From NCBI RefSeq assembly GCF_016907895.1, contig NZ_JAFBCV010000005.1, positions 124,001 through 188,000 of the forward strand: DNA of 64,000 bases, written 5' to 3'. The notes under the pieces are model-generated. The model ran no database searches. It had not been told where the DNA came from and saw nothing but the letters and a program-made list of their open reading frames with translations. The DNA comes from Shouchella xiaoxiensis (lineage in GTDB: Bacteria > Bacillota > Bacilli > Bacillales > Bacillaceae_D). Positions 17,022-25,483 of the stretch are shown here, piece by piece. Position 1 is the first letter of the stretch. The number at the start of each line of letters is the position of its first letter. The position numbers and the translations under genes are program-made.

Positions 17022-17923
17022 GCTTCATTCCCCTTTCGTGTGACCATGATATTCGCCATTTTTTCATAGTGCTGCACGATGCTCGCATGATCTAAGGCGT
17101 CTTTCCCATCTGCAGAAAGAGAATGGAAGATTTCTAATAATTGACTTGAAAGAGGAAGCGGTACATGTAGCTCATGAGCTGTGTTCATGACGTTTGTTAA
17201 ATCCTTCATATTAATATCAATTCGTCCGCCAGCTTTAAAGTTACGATCCAAGATCATTGGGATTTTTGCATCCATTACTGTACTTCCAGCTAATCCGCCA
17301 CGAATGGCTTGGTACATTTTATCAATATCGATACCTGCTTTTGATGCAAGTGCTAAAGCTTCCGATACCGCTGCGATATTTAAGTTGACAATAATTTGAT
17401 TAGCCAATTTCGCTGTTGTTCCACAACCCGAATCACCGACTAGCACAATATCCGTACCCATTGCCTCCAAGACTGGTTTTGCCGCTTCAAACACCGCTTC
17501 TTCTCCACCGACCATGATCGCGAGCGTCCCATCAATTGCTTTCGGTTCTCCCCCACTCACAGGCGCGTCAAGAAAATGAACGCCTTTTTCACTAGCATGT
17601 TTCGCCATTTGCTTCGAATCAACAGGAGAAACGGAGCTCATATCAATGATCGTTAAACCTGCTTCTGCACCTTCAATTACGCCATTAATACCAAATACAG
17701 CCGCGCGCACATGCTCGCCTTTTGGAAGCATCGTAATCACAATATCACTGTTTTGAGCGACTTCTTTTCCCGAAGTTGCTGCGGTTGCACCTTCACTGGC
17801 AATCGCTTGAACCGCGTCTGTATTTAAATCAAAAGCAGTTACTGTAAAGCCGTGTTTGATTAAATTTCTAGTCATTGGCATTCCCATAATACCTAGTCCG
17901 ATAAATCCTACTCTTTTTTTCAT
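17018..17923 (-). CDS. 3-hydroxyacid dehydrogenase (GarR/LtnD-like)
   Basis: 301 residues of the beta-hydroxyacid dehydrogenase family. The NAD(P) motif GFIGLGIMGMPMTRNLIKHG is at residues 5-24, the substrate site DAPVSGGEPKAIDGTLAIMVGG at about 118-139 and the catalytic Lys in GCGTTAKLANQ near 170. Relatives are tartronate semialdehyde reductase and L-threonate dehydrogenase; pairing with a DUF1537 kinase favours the latter type of reaction. It is separated from the upstream permease by a hairpin and overlaps the kinase by 4 bases. Confidence 0.88.
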   Translation of the reverse strand: MKKRVGFIGLGIMGMPMTRNLIKHGFTVTAFDLNTDAVQAIASEGATAATSGKEVAQNSDIVITMLPKGEHVRAAVFGINGVIEGAEAGLTIIDMSSVSPVDSKQMAKHASEKGVHFLDAPVSGGEPKAIDGTLAIMVGGEEAVFEAAKPVLEAMGTDIVLVGDSGCGTTAKLANQIIVNLNIAAVSEALALASKAGIDIDKMYQAIRGGLAGSTVMDAKIPMILDRNFKAGGRIDINMKDLTNVMNTAHELHVPLPLSSQLLEIFHSLSADGKDALDHASIVQHYEKMANIMVTRKGNEA

Positions 17924-17960
17924 TTTTGTCTCTCCACCCTTATCTAAAATCTAAAGTCGG

Positions 17961-17994
17961 AAAAAACCAACTGCAAAATGAAGTCGGTTTTTTT
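17961..17994. terminator. Intercistronic hairpin with T-runs on both sides
   Basis: The stem AAAACCAACT/AGTCGGTTTT is flanked by T-rich tracts on each strand and lies between the permease and dehydrogenase genes. It may act as a partial terminator that lowers downstream expression. Confidence 0.5.
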
Positions 17995-18030
17995 CCAATC
18001 ACAGAATACGTATTATCTAGCTATTTGTTT

Positions 18031-19398
18031 TTATAGACCTGGTAAGAAACCAGAAATTGCGCTTAATAAGAAAATAAAGGTTAGCGCAGTTAAACCTGCG
18101 ATAAATCCACCAATGCTCCAGACGCGTAGTGTTTCTGAAACCGTAAGACGTCCAAACTTTGAAACAACCCAGAAACCTGAATCGTTTGGAAGGGACAGCC
18201 CAATACCACCAGCACAAATTGCTAAACCAAGAAGAACTGGCGATACACCTAATTCAACAACCATTGGTCCGAGTATGCTTGCAGTTGTTACAAGCGCCAC
18301 TGTTGCACTATCAAGTGATGCACGTAGAATTTGCGCAAACACAAACCCAAGTAGAAGGGCAGGCATATTAAATCCTTGCATTAAATTAATTAACAAGTCG
18401 CCTAAACCTGTTTCTTGTACAACTCGTCCAAATGCACCACCAGCACCGGTAATTAATACAACCATTCCCGATGCTTCAAATGCTTGTTTAAACACCGTTG
18501 CATTTGATTCTTTAATGTATTTTGGTAAAACAAACATCGCAACGATAACGCTGATTAAAAGCGCCATATTTTTATCACCAATTGTTGCAAAGATTGATGG
18601 TAATAAAGCATCCTGATTGTCACGAAAAACGACGTTATTCATAACCGTATTCGATAAAATCAAGACAATTGGAAGCGCAAGAGTTGCGTAAGCAAGCCAA
18701 GTTGGAATTTCTTTTGAACTTGTCGTTTCTGCGCCTGCTTCAATTTCTTCTTCCGCATCATCTAAGCGAGTCCCATTGGGAATGCGCTTTCCAATAAATT
18801 TACCGTACATGACCCCGCCGACAAGAGTCGCTGGAATCGCTACTAACAATCCATATAAGAAGAACACACCAATGTCCGTGTTCATTTGATCCGCTACTAC
18901 TAACGGACCTGGAGTCGGAATAATTAAGCTGTGCGAGACAATTAAACCGATCGCTAATATCGCGACAAAGGTTGCTAATGAGATTTTTGTTTTTAACGAT
19001 AAACTTTGAACCAATTTATTTAAAATGATGAAGGCTGCATCAAAAAATACAGGAATAGCGACTGTTGTTGATGTTGCAGCAAGTGCGTATGGCGAATTTT
19101 TCACTCCAAAAACGCGTAACATTGAACTTGCAATTTTTTCAATGGCTCCCGAAGCAGCTAAAAACTGCCCAAAAATAATTCCTAGACCGATTAAGATACC
19201 CACACCTGTTAGCGTAGCTCCAAATCCTTCGGCAATGACGGTTGGTACTTCACGAGAAGGAATCGTTGAAACTAAACCAATTCCTATTGCGGTTACCAAT
19301 AGTGCAATAAATGCATCCCACTTAAACTTAATAATTAATACGAATAATAGGATTAAGGCTACGACAAAGCCTAAGATAAGTCCGTTTCCAGTTAACAT
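18031..19398 (-). CDS. GntP-family sugar-acid permease
   Basis: 455 residues, strongly hydrophobic with 12 or more membrane segments. It matches gluconate:H+ symporter family blocks: GFGATLTGVGILIGLGIIFGQ, VAIPVFFDAAFIIL, HSLIIPTPGPL and a C-terminal LRASLDSATVALVTTASI. It should import a sugar acid for the neighbouring catabolic enzymes. Strong RBS AGAGGTGA before ATG 19398. The upstream region carries the ATACGTATATATT motif shared with the aldolase promoter. Confidence 0.9.
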   Translation of the reverse strand: MLTGNGLILGFVVALILLFVLIIKFKWDAFIALLVTAIGIGLVSTIPSREVPTVIAEGFGATLTGVGILIGLGIIFGQFLAASGAIEKIASSMLRVFGVKNSPYALAATSTTVAIPVFFDAAFIILNKLVQSLSLKTKISLATFVAILAIGLIVSHSLIIPTPGPLVVADQMNTDIGVFFLYGLLVAIPATLVGGVMYGKFIGKRIPNGTRLDDAEEEIEAGAETTSSKEIPTWLAYATLALPIVLILSNTVMNNVVFRDNQDALLPSIFATIGDKNMALLISVIVAMFVLPKYIKESNATVFKQAFEASGMVVLITGAGGAFGRVVQETGLGDLLINLMQGFNMPALLLGFVFAQILRASLDSATVALVTTASILGPMVVELGVSPVLLGLAICAGGIGLSLPNDSGFWVVSKFGRLTVSETLRVWSIGGFIAGLTALTFIFLLSAISGFLPGL

Positions 19399-19421
19399 AT
19401 AGTCACCTCTATAATTAATTA

Positions 19422-19434
19422 ATACGTATATATT
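19422..19434. promoter_or_regulatory. ATACGTATATATT motif, copy 1
   Basis: The 13-mer ATACGTATATATT with palindromic core ATACGTAT lies 24 bases upstream of the permease ATG. An identical copy overlaps the aldolase promoter at 20406. The repeat suggests a shared regulatory site for the locus. Confidence 0.45.
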
Positions 19435-19444
19435 TTGCTTAGAT

Positions 19445-20290
19445 CTATTTTTTCATACGGGTAACGGCGAGGCGTGACCGATTAATATTGGTTTTACCAA
19501 TCCCTCCTGCTTCAGAGGCAACGCGCGTATAAAGTGTATCCAGTAATGCTAGTTGAACCAATCTTGAAATCATTGCATCAGATTGGCGAGATGTTTCATG
19601 AGCTTGCGTAATAAGGCAAATATCCGCACACTGTGCAAGCGTCGCCATTTGATTTGAAGTAATAACCAGTACAAAGGCTCCGCTCTGTTTCGCCAATTCA
19701 CAGACGTTAATAATATCAATTGTTTCACCAGAATGAGAGATGGCAATTACCATGTCTCCATCATTCATATGACTGGCATAAATCGCTTGATAATGAGGGT
19801 CTTTAACAGATAACGTCATTCCACCAAGCCTCATAAATTTATGTGCACCATCTTCAGCTACTGTTCCAGATAAGCCTTGCCCGAAAAAATAAAGTCTTTT
19901 CGATTGCTGCATCCGTTTCACAGCAAGTTCAACTTGATCAATCTGGAGCTGATCTTTTGTTAAAGACATTGCTTGAAAAAATTGATCGCCTATTTTTTCA
20001 AAAACAACATCAACCGAATCACTTGGTGCAATATCAATCGCTTGTGAAGAAGACGGTTTCATTTCAGCTAGTTCTTGCGCTAAAGCGACTTTTAATTCTT
20101 GGTAACTGCTATAGCCTAGCTTTTTATATAGACGAACAACGCTTGGTTCACTGACTTCACTCAGAAATGCAAGCTCATTCATAGATAATAAGAATGGTTT
20201 TTCATGACTTTTGAGTTGAATAATAATTTTTTCTTCCGTAGCTGTAAGCGATTTCTTTTTACTTTCAATCCGCTCTTCAAATGTAATCAC
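19445..20290 (-). CDS. RpiR/MurR-family transcriptional regulator
   Basis: About 281 residues. The N-terminal RpiR-type helix-turn-helix (LSMNELAFLSEVSEPSVVRLYKKLGYSSYQELK) spans residues 35-75, and a SIS sugar-phosphate binding domain follows (LYFFGQGLSGTVAEDGAHKF, VIAISHSGETIDII). It should sense a phosphorylated intermediate of the acid-sugar pathway and control the divergent promoters. GTG at 20290 is chosen because AGGGGG precedes it by 8 bases; GTG 20299 is the alternative. A perfect 14-bp palindrome lies 22 bases upstream. Confidence 0.88.
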   Translation of the reverse strand: MITFEERIESKKKSLTATEEKIIIQLKSHEKPFLLSMNELAFLSEVSEPSVVRLYKKLGYSSYQELKVALAQELAEMKPSSSQAIDIAPSDSVDVVFEKIGDQFFQAMSLTKDQLQIDQVELAVKRMQQSKRLYFFGQGLSGTVAEDGAHKFMRLGGMTLSVKDPHYQAIYASHMNDGDMVIAISHSGETIDIINVCELAKQSGAFVLVITSNQMATLAQCADICLITQAHETSRQSDAMISRLVQLALLDTLYTRVASEAGGIGKTNINRSRLAVTRMKK

Positions 20291-20312
20291 ATAGGACACC
20301 CCCTATCCACGT

Positions 20313-20326
20313 TAGTAATATTACTA
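20313..20326. promoter_or_regulatory. Palindrome TAGTAATATTACTA, probable RpiR operator
   Basis: A perfect 14-bp palindrome lies in front of the regulator gene. Its TAGTAAT/ATTACTA arms resemble the TGTARTWWWAYTACA-type operators reported for RpiR regulators. Autoregulation is likely. Confidence 0.6.
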
Positions 20327-20378
20327 CACAAATAACGCTTACACAACCATTATTTTTAGTTTTTCTACAAAATTCGAC

Positions 20379-20407
20379 TTGATTCGAATTGAATATGAGC
20401 ATATTAT
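20379..20407 (+). promoter_or_regulatory. Sigma-A promoter of the aldolase gene
   Basis: TTGATT, a 17-base spacer and TATTAT lie about 45 bases before the aldolase ATG. The -35 box lies inside the inverted repeat AATTCGA-N6-TCGAATT (20371-20390), a further possible regulator site. Confidence 0.65.
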
Positions 20408-20417
20408 ACGTATATAT

Positions 20418-20432
20418 TGTAGTTTAACTACA
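20418..20432. promoter_or_regulatory. Palindrome TGTAGTTTAACTACA, probable RpiR operator
   Basis: 7-base perfect arms with a single central base, placed just downstream of the -10 box where a bound repressor would block initiation. It overlaps by one base the second ATACGTATATATT copy (20406-20418). Confidence 0.65.
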
Positions 20433-20450
20433 TCAATTGGAGGTTTTGTT

Positions 20451-21287
20451 ATGTTTACTACAACAAAAGAAGTACTTATGAACGCGGAAATGACTAACAG
20501 CGCAGTAGCTGCGTTTAACTGTTACAATGCTGAAACGATTCAAGCAGCTGTTCGTGCCGCAGAGAAAACTAGTCAACCTGTGATCATCGCCTACGGGGAG
20601 CGCTATCAAGATTATATGAATTTGGAAGCATTTGCTTCTTTCACTAAAGCTTTAGCTGAACAAGCATCGGTTGATGTAGCGCTTCATCTTGATCATAGCT
20701 ACCAAGTTGAAACCATTAGACGTGCTGTATTCGCTGGATTTACATCTGTTATGTTCGATGGCTCTGCTCTTCCATTAGAAGAAAACTTAAAACAAACTAA
20801 AGAAATAGTTGAGTTTGCCCATTCCCATGGCGTTTTTGTCGAAGCTGAAATCGGGTCAATGGAAAAAGGAGCTTTTTCTGATGAGGAAGAAGGGGATGGT
20901 CGTTTGACGGATCCTGCAGAAGCCGCAGAATTTGTGGAACAAACAGGAGTAGATTTCTTAGCAGCATCCATAGGCACCGTTCATGGCATGTATGAAGGGG
21001 AACCCCATATTCGCTTAGAGCTCCTCGATCAAATTAAAGCGTTAACCCCTGTTCCACTCGTCCTTCACGGTGGCTCTGGCACGCCAGAAGAACAAGTTCT
21101 TCAAGCCATCTCAAAAGGAATTCGCAAAATTAATGTAAATACCGAGATTTCATTAACGGCAGTAAAATCCATTCACAAAACGCTTCAAGACAATCCAAAC
21201 ACACACTTGAGTTATGTTATGGAATATGCGCAAAACGAAATGATTGACCATATGGCTCGTATCATTAAAACGTTTGCTAATAAGTAA
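20451..21287 (+). CDS. Class II fructose-bisphosphate aldolase family protein
   Basis: 278 residues, shorter than glycolytic Fba but like GatY/KbaY/YtcI-type aldolases. Zinc-dependent aldolase motifs are visible: NCYNAETIQAA near 24, VALHLDHS with the catalytic Asp and zinc His near 78, HGVFVEAEIG with Glu near 128, IGTVHGMY near 170 and LVLHGGSGTPEE near 200. It is transcribed divergently from the RpiR gene and likely cleaves the phosphorylated product of the kinase. ATG at 20451 follows TTGGAGG; an upstream in-frame extension to 20379 covers the promoter and is rejected. Confidence 0.9.
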   Translation: MFTTTKEVLMNAEMTNSAVAAFNCYNAETIQAAVRAAEKTSQPVIIAYGERYQDYMNLEAFASFTKALAEQASVDVALHLDHSYQVETIRRAVFAGFTSVMFDGSALPLEENLKQTKEIVEFAHSHGVFVEAEIGSMEKGAFSDEEEGDGRLTDPAEAAEFVEQTGVDFLAASIGTVHGMYEGEPHIRLELLDQIKALTPVPLVLHGGSGTPEEQVLQAISKGIRKINVNTEISLTAVKSIHKTLQDNPNTHLSYVMEYAQNEMIDHMARIIKTFANK

Positions 21288-21294
21288 ATTTATT

Positions 21295-21330
21295 AAGACT
21301 GGGACACAATTTGTGTTCTAGTCTTTTTTT
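21295..21330 (+). terminator. Aldolase terminator
   Basis: The stem AAGACT-G-ACAC/GTGT-C-AGTCTT is followed by TTTTTTT and lies just after the stop codon. Confidence 0.85.
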
Positions 21331-21336
21331 GTTGAT

Positions 21337-21365
21337 GCATGTTTTTTTAGTCAACTGACATAATA
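21337..21365 (+). promoter_or_regulatory. Sigma-G-like promoter of the germinant receptor operon
   Basis: GCATG (21337-21341), a 17-base spacer and CATAATA (21359-21365) match the forespore sigma-G pattern (GNATR, CATNNTA). It lies 36 bases before the first ger start codon. Germinant receptor operons are expressed from sigma-G in Bacillus, so function and sequence agree. Confidence 0.7.
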
Positions 21366-21400
21366 AGAAGCATTCAAACGAGTAGAAAGGAGTGAATCGG

Positions 21401-22903
21401 ATGAGCACTAAAGTTGATGAAACAACAGCAAAAGTCCAACCTGCAAAGAAACTGAATGAAAAAATTACGTTCATTAAAGAAATAATTGGTAAAAGTGATG
21501 ATTTAGTTGTTCGTCCATTCACCTTTGGCACCTACCAAGCTTCATTAATCTACATAGACGGTCTTGTTGATAGCAAAGCAATCCAAAAAATCCTTTTAGG
21601 AGCTAAGACCTTTCAAGCTAATGAAGACCAGCTTCCCTTCCATACTTTTCAAGCTGAACTTGAAGCAATTGGTCACGCTGAAAAGGCACTTGATTATGAA
21701 ACCATGCTTAATCGGTTGTTCAAAGGAAATTGTATCTGCGCGATAGATGGTTTTTCTTCTTGTATAACGGTTGCGATTCCCCAGTTTACCGAGCGTCCCG
21801 TAACTGAACCAACAACAGAAACAGTGGTGCGTGGTCCAAGAGAAGGCTTTGTTGAAAATATGCGGGTTAACACCTCGTTAATTCGACGACGACTTGCTGA
21901 TGAAAATTTATGGATTGAAACAAGAACGCTTGGTAAGCGTACAAAATCGACTATATCGATTGCCTATGTCAATGGCATTGTTGAACAATCCCTTATTGAT
22001 GAACTTTACACACGACTAGACCGGATTGATACAGATGAAATACTAGAAGATGGAGAAATTGAGGAGTTAATTCAAGATGCATTTTACACTCCGTTCCCAA
22101 CCGTTTATACAACCGAAAGACCTGATACAGCCGTCTCTCATCTACTTGAAGGAAAAATTGCGATTATACTTGACGGGTCACCAATGGTCCTTATTATTCC
22201 TGCTCTATTTGTTCAGTTCTTTCATAACGCAGAAGATTACACACAGCGAGCTGATATCGGAACCTTAATTCGCATTTTGCGGTTTTTTTCGATCTTTATC
22301 GCTTTACTTGGACCATCTATCTATATTGCAGTTACAACATTTCATCAGGAATTGATTCCCACGGGCCTGCTCGGCAACTTGGCAGCACAGCGAGAAGGGA
22401 CGCCGTTCCCAACCTTCATTGAAACACTTATGATGGAAATTACGTTTGAGATTTTACGGGAAGCTGGAATACGTATGCCGCAATCTGTTGGTCAAGCGGT
22501 GTCAATCGTTGGCGCACTTGTTATTGGTCAAGCCGCCGTTCAAGCCGGGATTGTATCCGCTGCAGTCGTTATTGTTGTTGCAATTACAGCGATTGCTAGC
22601 TTTGTCTTTCCAAGTTACAACATTGGTATCCCCATTCGAATTCTTCGCTTTGGCTTTATGGGATTAGCAGCGTCATTTGGATTGGTGGGGATCTGCGTCG
22701 GGTTTACTGCTATGCTCCTGCACTTATCTAGCTTAAAGTCATTTGGAAAGCCTTATATGGATGGCTTTTCACCCTTTATCCTGAGCAATCAAAAAGACAT
22801 GATGCTTCGAGCACCGAAGTGGATGATGAATCTTCGACCTATGCCAAAGGATCAATTAAATGCTGTCCGCCAGCGTGGAAAGCGCCCTAGCTCTGAAAAT
22901 TAA
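21401..22903 (+). CDS. Spore germinant receptor A subunit (GerA family)
   Basis: 500 residues. The N-terminal 240 are hydrophilic, then several membrane segments appear from about 290 (FFSIFIALLGPSIYIAVTTF, VSIVGALVIGQAAVQAGIVS), with the typical AAQREGTPFPTFIETLMMEITFEILREAGIR. GerA-family proteins sit in the spore inner membrane as part of a germinant-gated channel. ATG at 21401 follows AAAGGAG by 8 bases. It is the first gene of an A-C-small-B-B operon, an order that differs from the usual A-B-C. Confidence 0.93.
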   Translation: MSTKVDETTAKVQPAKKLNEKITFIKEIIGKSDDLVVRPFTFGTYQASLIYIDGLVDSKAIQKILLGAKTFQANEDQLPFHTFQAELEAIGHAEKALDYETMLNRLFKGNCICAIDGFSSCITVAIPQFTERPVTEPTTETVVRGPREGFVENMRVNTSLIRRRLADENLWIETRTLGKRTKSTISIAYVNGIVEQSLIDELYTRLDRIDTDEILEDGEIEELIQDAFYTPFPTVYTTERPDTAVSHLLEGKIAIILDGSPMVLIIPALFVQFFHNAEDYTQRADIGTLIRILRFFSIFIALLGPSIYIAVTTFHQELIPTGLLGNLAAQREGTPFPTFIETLMMEITFEILREAGIRMPQSVGQAVSIVGALVIGQAAVQAGIVSAAVVIVVAITAIASFVFPSYNIGIPIRILRFGFMGLAASFGLVGICVGFTAMLLHLSSLKSFGKPYMDGFSPFILSNQKDMMLRAPKWMMNLRPMPKDQLNAVRQRGKRPSSEN

Positions 22904-22924
22904 AGGATTGGAGACATGTAGACG

Positions 22925-24121
22925 ATGCGAAAACAGATACGGCGACTTCTCAACTCCTTACTTGTTCTCCTTTTATTATCAGGCTGTTGGGATCGCTGGG
23001 AATTAAATGAATTATCATTAATTGTTGGTATGGCTATTGATAAGGATGATACAAATTATATTCTGACGATGCAGGCGATGAACCCATCAGAGATTGCCTC
23101 TCAGGAAACGGGCAGAGGTTATGCTCAAGCAATGAATGTACAAGAGAAATCTGAAACAATCCATGAGTCGCTTCGAAAAATGGTGCAAAAATCACCGAGA
23201 CGTTCATTTATTTCACAGTTGAAAGTCTTAATCATAAGCGAAGAAGTAGCTCAAGAAGGTTTGGAACATGTCTTAGATTTCTTCTTCCGTGATCATGAAG
23301 TTCGTTCTGATTTTTATATCGTAATCGCTCGCGATAACAAAGCATCGGAAATTTTACAGGTAATCACGCCGCTTGAAACACTGCCTTCGCAGAGTATTTA
23401 TGACTCTATCCGATTTTCACTACGTTCTTATTCTGGCACAAAGGCGATTACAATGGATGAACTTTATCAGGAAATGATGGCGGAGGGCATCGAACCAACA
23501 GTGATGGGCATTACCGTTGAAGGGGATTTAGAAGTAGGTAAAACTAAAGAGAACGCGGAAACAAATCAAGCTGCCGCAAAGTTGCGTATTAACGGAATCG
23601 CTTTGTTCCAAGACAACAAGCTGATCGACTGGTTCACTGAAGATTATAGTAAAGGACTCGATTATTTAACTGAAAATATAAGCGATAGTGTTACAAGTAT
23701 TAAGTGCCCTTCAGGCGGTGAACTTGCGTTGGAATCAAGAAAGACAAAAAGAGAGCTTGACGTTCACTTAACGAATGATACGCCATCAGCAACCTACTCC
23801 TTTACGATCGAATCATCGATTTCTGAAGTGGACTGTCAAGGTCTTGATTTAGCAAGTTCTTCAGATTTCGCTGAGATTCAATCAAAAGCGGAAAACGAAT
23901 TTAGAGATTCCCTCTTGCAAACAGTCCAAGCTACTCAAGCTCTGAAAAGCGATGCTTTTGGTATTGGTCAAGCGATTTACCGTAAATATCCAACTTATTG
24001 GGAAACTCATCGTGAGGATTGGCCCGCAATCTTTGCAGAAATGGACATCGATGTTCAAGTTGAAATTAACTTAACAGATAGCGGCAGTATTATTAACTCG
24101 TTTTCAAAAAGAGGAAGATGA
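22925..24121 (+). CDS. Spore germinant receptor C subunit (Ger(x)C lipoprotein)
   Basis: 398 residues. A type II signal peptide ends in the lipobox LLSGC, followed by WDRWELNELSLIVGMAIDKD, the family hallmark. The protein is membrane-anchored outside the inner spore membrane and partners the A and B subunits. The C-terminal Spore_GerAC domain includes QATQALKSDAFGIGQAIYRKYP. RBS GGAG lies about 11 bases before ATG 22925. Confidence 0.93.
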   Translation: MRKQIRRLLNSLLVLLLLSGCWDRWELNELSLIVGMAIDKDDTNYILTMQAMNPSEIASQETGRGYAQAMNVQEKSETIHESLRKMVQKSPRRSFISQLKVLIISEEVAQEGLEHVLDFFFRDHEVRSDFYIVIARDNKASEILQVITPLETLPSQSIYDSIRFSLRSYSGTKAITMDELYQEMMAEGIEPTVMGITVEGDLEVGKTKENAETNQAAAKLRINGIALFQDNKLIDWFTEDYSKGLDYLTENISDSVTSIKCPSGGELALESRKTKRELDVHLTNDTPSATYSFTIESSISEVDCQGLDLASSSDFAEIQSKAENEFRDSLLQTVQATQALKSDAFGIGQAIYRKYPTYWETHREDWPAIFAEMDIDVQVEINLTDSGSIINSFSKRGR

Positions 24122-24124
24122 TCT

Positions 24125-24340
24125 ATGGTGTTAAAGTTTGGTTTATTAATTGGAACTGTAATCATTATTGCGCTTAGTCAAAAAAAGAACTGGTGTGGCG
24201 ATCGCAAATTATCATTTGTGTTTTTCACAATGCTTACCATCGGATTCCTGTATGGATCTGCCTATATTTTAGAGATTCAAATTCCAAGTGTTGCCAATGG
24301 ACTAACCAAGCTAATTAAAAACATAAGGGGCATTTCATAA
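24125..24340 (+). CDS. Small two-helix membrane protein inside the ger operon
   Basis: 71 residues with two hydrophobic segments (about 4-17 and 29-50) separated by a KKNWCGDRK loop. It starts 3 bases after the C subunit gene, and its TAA overlaps the next ATG as TAATG. Small two-helix proteins encoded in germinant receptor operons (D subunits) are known to modulate receptor activity in other Bacillus species. The assignment here rests on size, topology and position rather than recognised homology. Confidence 0.75.
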   Translation: MVLKFGLLIGTVIIIALSQKKNWCGDRKLSFVFFTMLTIGFLYGSAYILEIQIPSVANGLTKLIKNIRGIS

Positions 24341-25470
24341 TGGCAGTTGAACGAATAACCAGCAGTCAGTTTCGGATGCTTGTTCTCTATAGTACATGCA
24401 GTACGTCGATTCTCAGTATGCCACTTATTTTAGGGTCAATGTCTGGTCGTGATTCATGGTGGATCGTGCTGCTTGGTACGCTTTTAGGAGCACCGATCAT
24501 CTTCATGCTTCTTACATTAGCTCGTTGGTATCCCAAAAAAACGTTCTTCCATATGAGTCAAGCAATTGTCGGTAAGAAGTTAGGGCTATTATGCGCTATT
24601 TGTTTTACATTGCTTCCCCTGTTAACTGTTTCAACTAAACTTCATTACTCAACCGCGTTTATTACGACTCACCTCTTAGTCAGTACACCGACCGTTATAA
24701 TTGTAGGACTTTGTATGACTGTCGTGGCCATGGCATGTTTGTTAGGAATTGAATCGTTCGGACGAACAGCAGAATTAACGACCTTTTTCTTTTTCGCACC
24801 GCTAATTTTACTTTTTGTTATGAAATGGCCTGAAGCCGATTTCGAAAGAATGCTTCCCATCTATAGGGGAGAAACAGCCGATTATATTAGTGCTTTGCTT
24901 TTCTACATCTCGATAACAGCTTGCAACAGCATTATTTTGCTATCAATTTATCCTGGCAATGTCTCAAATAAGAAAAAAGCGGAACGAGCTTTTTGGCAGG
25001 GCTTTCTGATCGCTTGCCTCATTTTATTTTTAGTGACCTTACTTTGCATCACTGTGCTTGGGCCAGAACTAATGATTGCATCCTATTTCCCCATGTTTAC
25101 CTTGTCTCAGCGCGTCTCTTTTGGCGATTTTGCACAACGAGTTGAAGCGCTCTTAACGATTATTTGGTTCATCACCATTTTCTTTAAAATCACTCTGTAT
25201 TTATACGCAACCGTGCGTGGGTTTAGTTTTATTTTTAACATCAAAAAAACAAAAACACTCATTCTCCCGATTGCGTTATTATTCGTCTTTATTCCATTAC
25301 AGGCTTTCGACAATTCAGCGAAGGATTACGAGTTTTACGTCGGACCTGCAATGTGGCTATCCTTACTTATCGGCGGGCTGTTGCCGATTGGCTTGTTCAT
25401 AATCGGATTAGTCAAGCGAAAAAAGAAAAAACAGCCTCTTCTCCCAAGACATTCGATCGAAAGCAATTAA
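24340..25470 (+). CDS. Spore germinant receptor B subunit, first copy (GerB permease family)
   Basis: 376 residues with about 10 membrane helices, of the amino acid-polyamine-organocation type endospore germination permeases. It begins with SSQFRMLVLYSTCSTSILSMPLIL, typical of GerB. B subunits carry the germinant binding site in the membrane. The start overlaps the stop of the small protein gene. It is followed 13 bases later by a second B gene, which implies alternative or mixed receptors. Confidence 0.93.
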   Translation: MAVERITSSQFRMLVLYSTCSTSILSMPLILGSMSGRDSWWIVLLGTLLGAPIIFMLLTLARWYPKKTFFHMSQAIVGKKLGLLCAICFTLLPLLTVSTKLHYSTAFITTHLLVSTPTVIIVGLCMTVVAMACLLGIESFGRTAELTTFFFFAPLILLFVMKWPEADFERMLPIYRGETADYISALLFYISITACNSIILLSIYPGNVSNKKKAERAFWQGFLIACLILFLVTLLCITVLGPELMIASYFPMFTLSQRVSFGDFAQRVEALLTIIWFITIFFKITLYLYATVRGFSFIFNIKKTKTLILPIALLFVFIPLQAFDNSAKDYEFYVGPAMWLSLLIGGLLPIGLFIIGLVKRKKKKQPLLPRHSIESN

Positions 25471-25483
25471 AGGAGGTGTGGAA

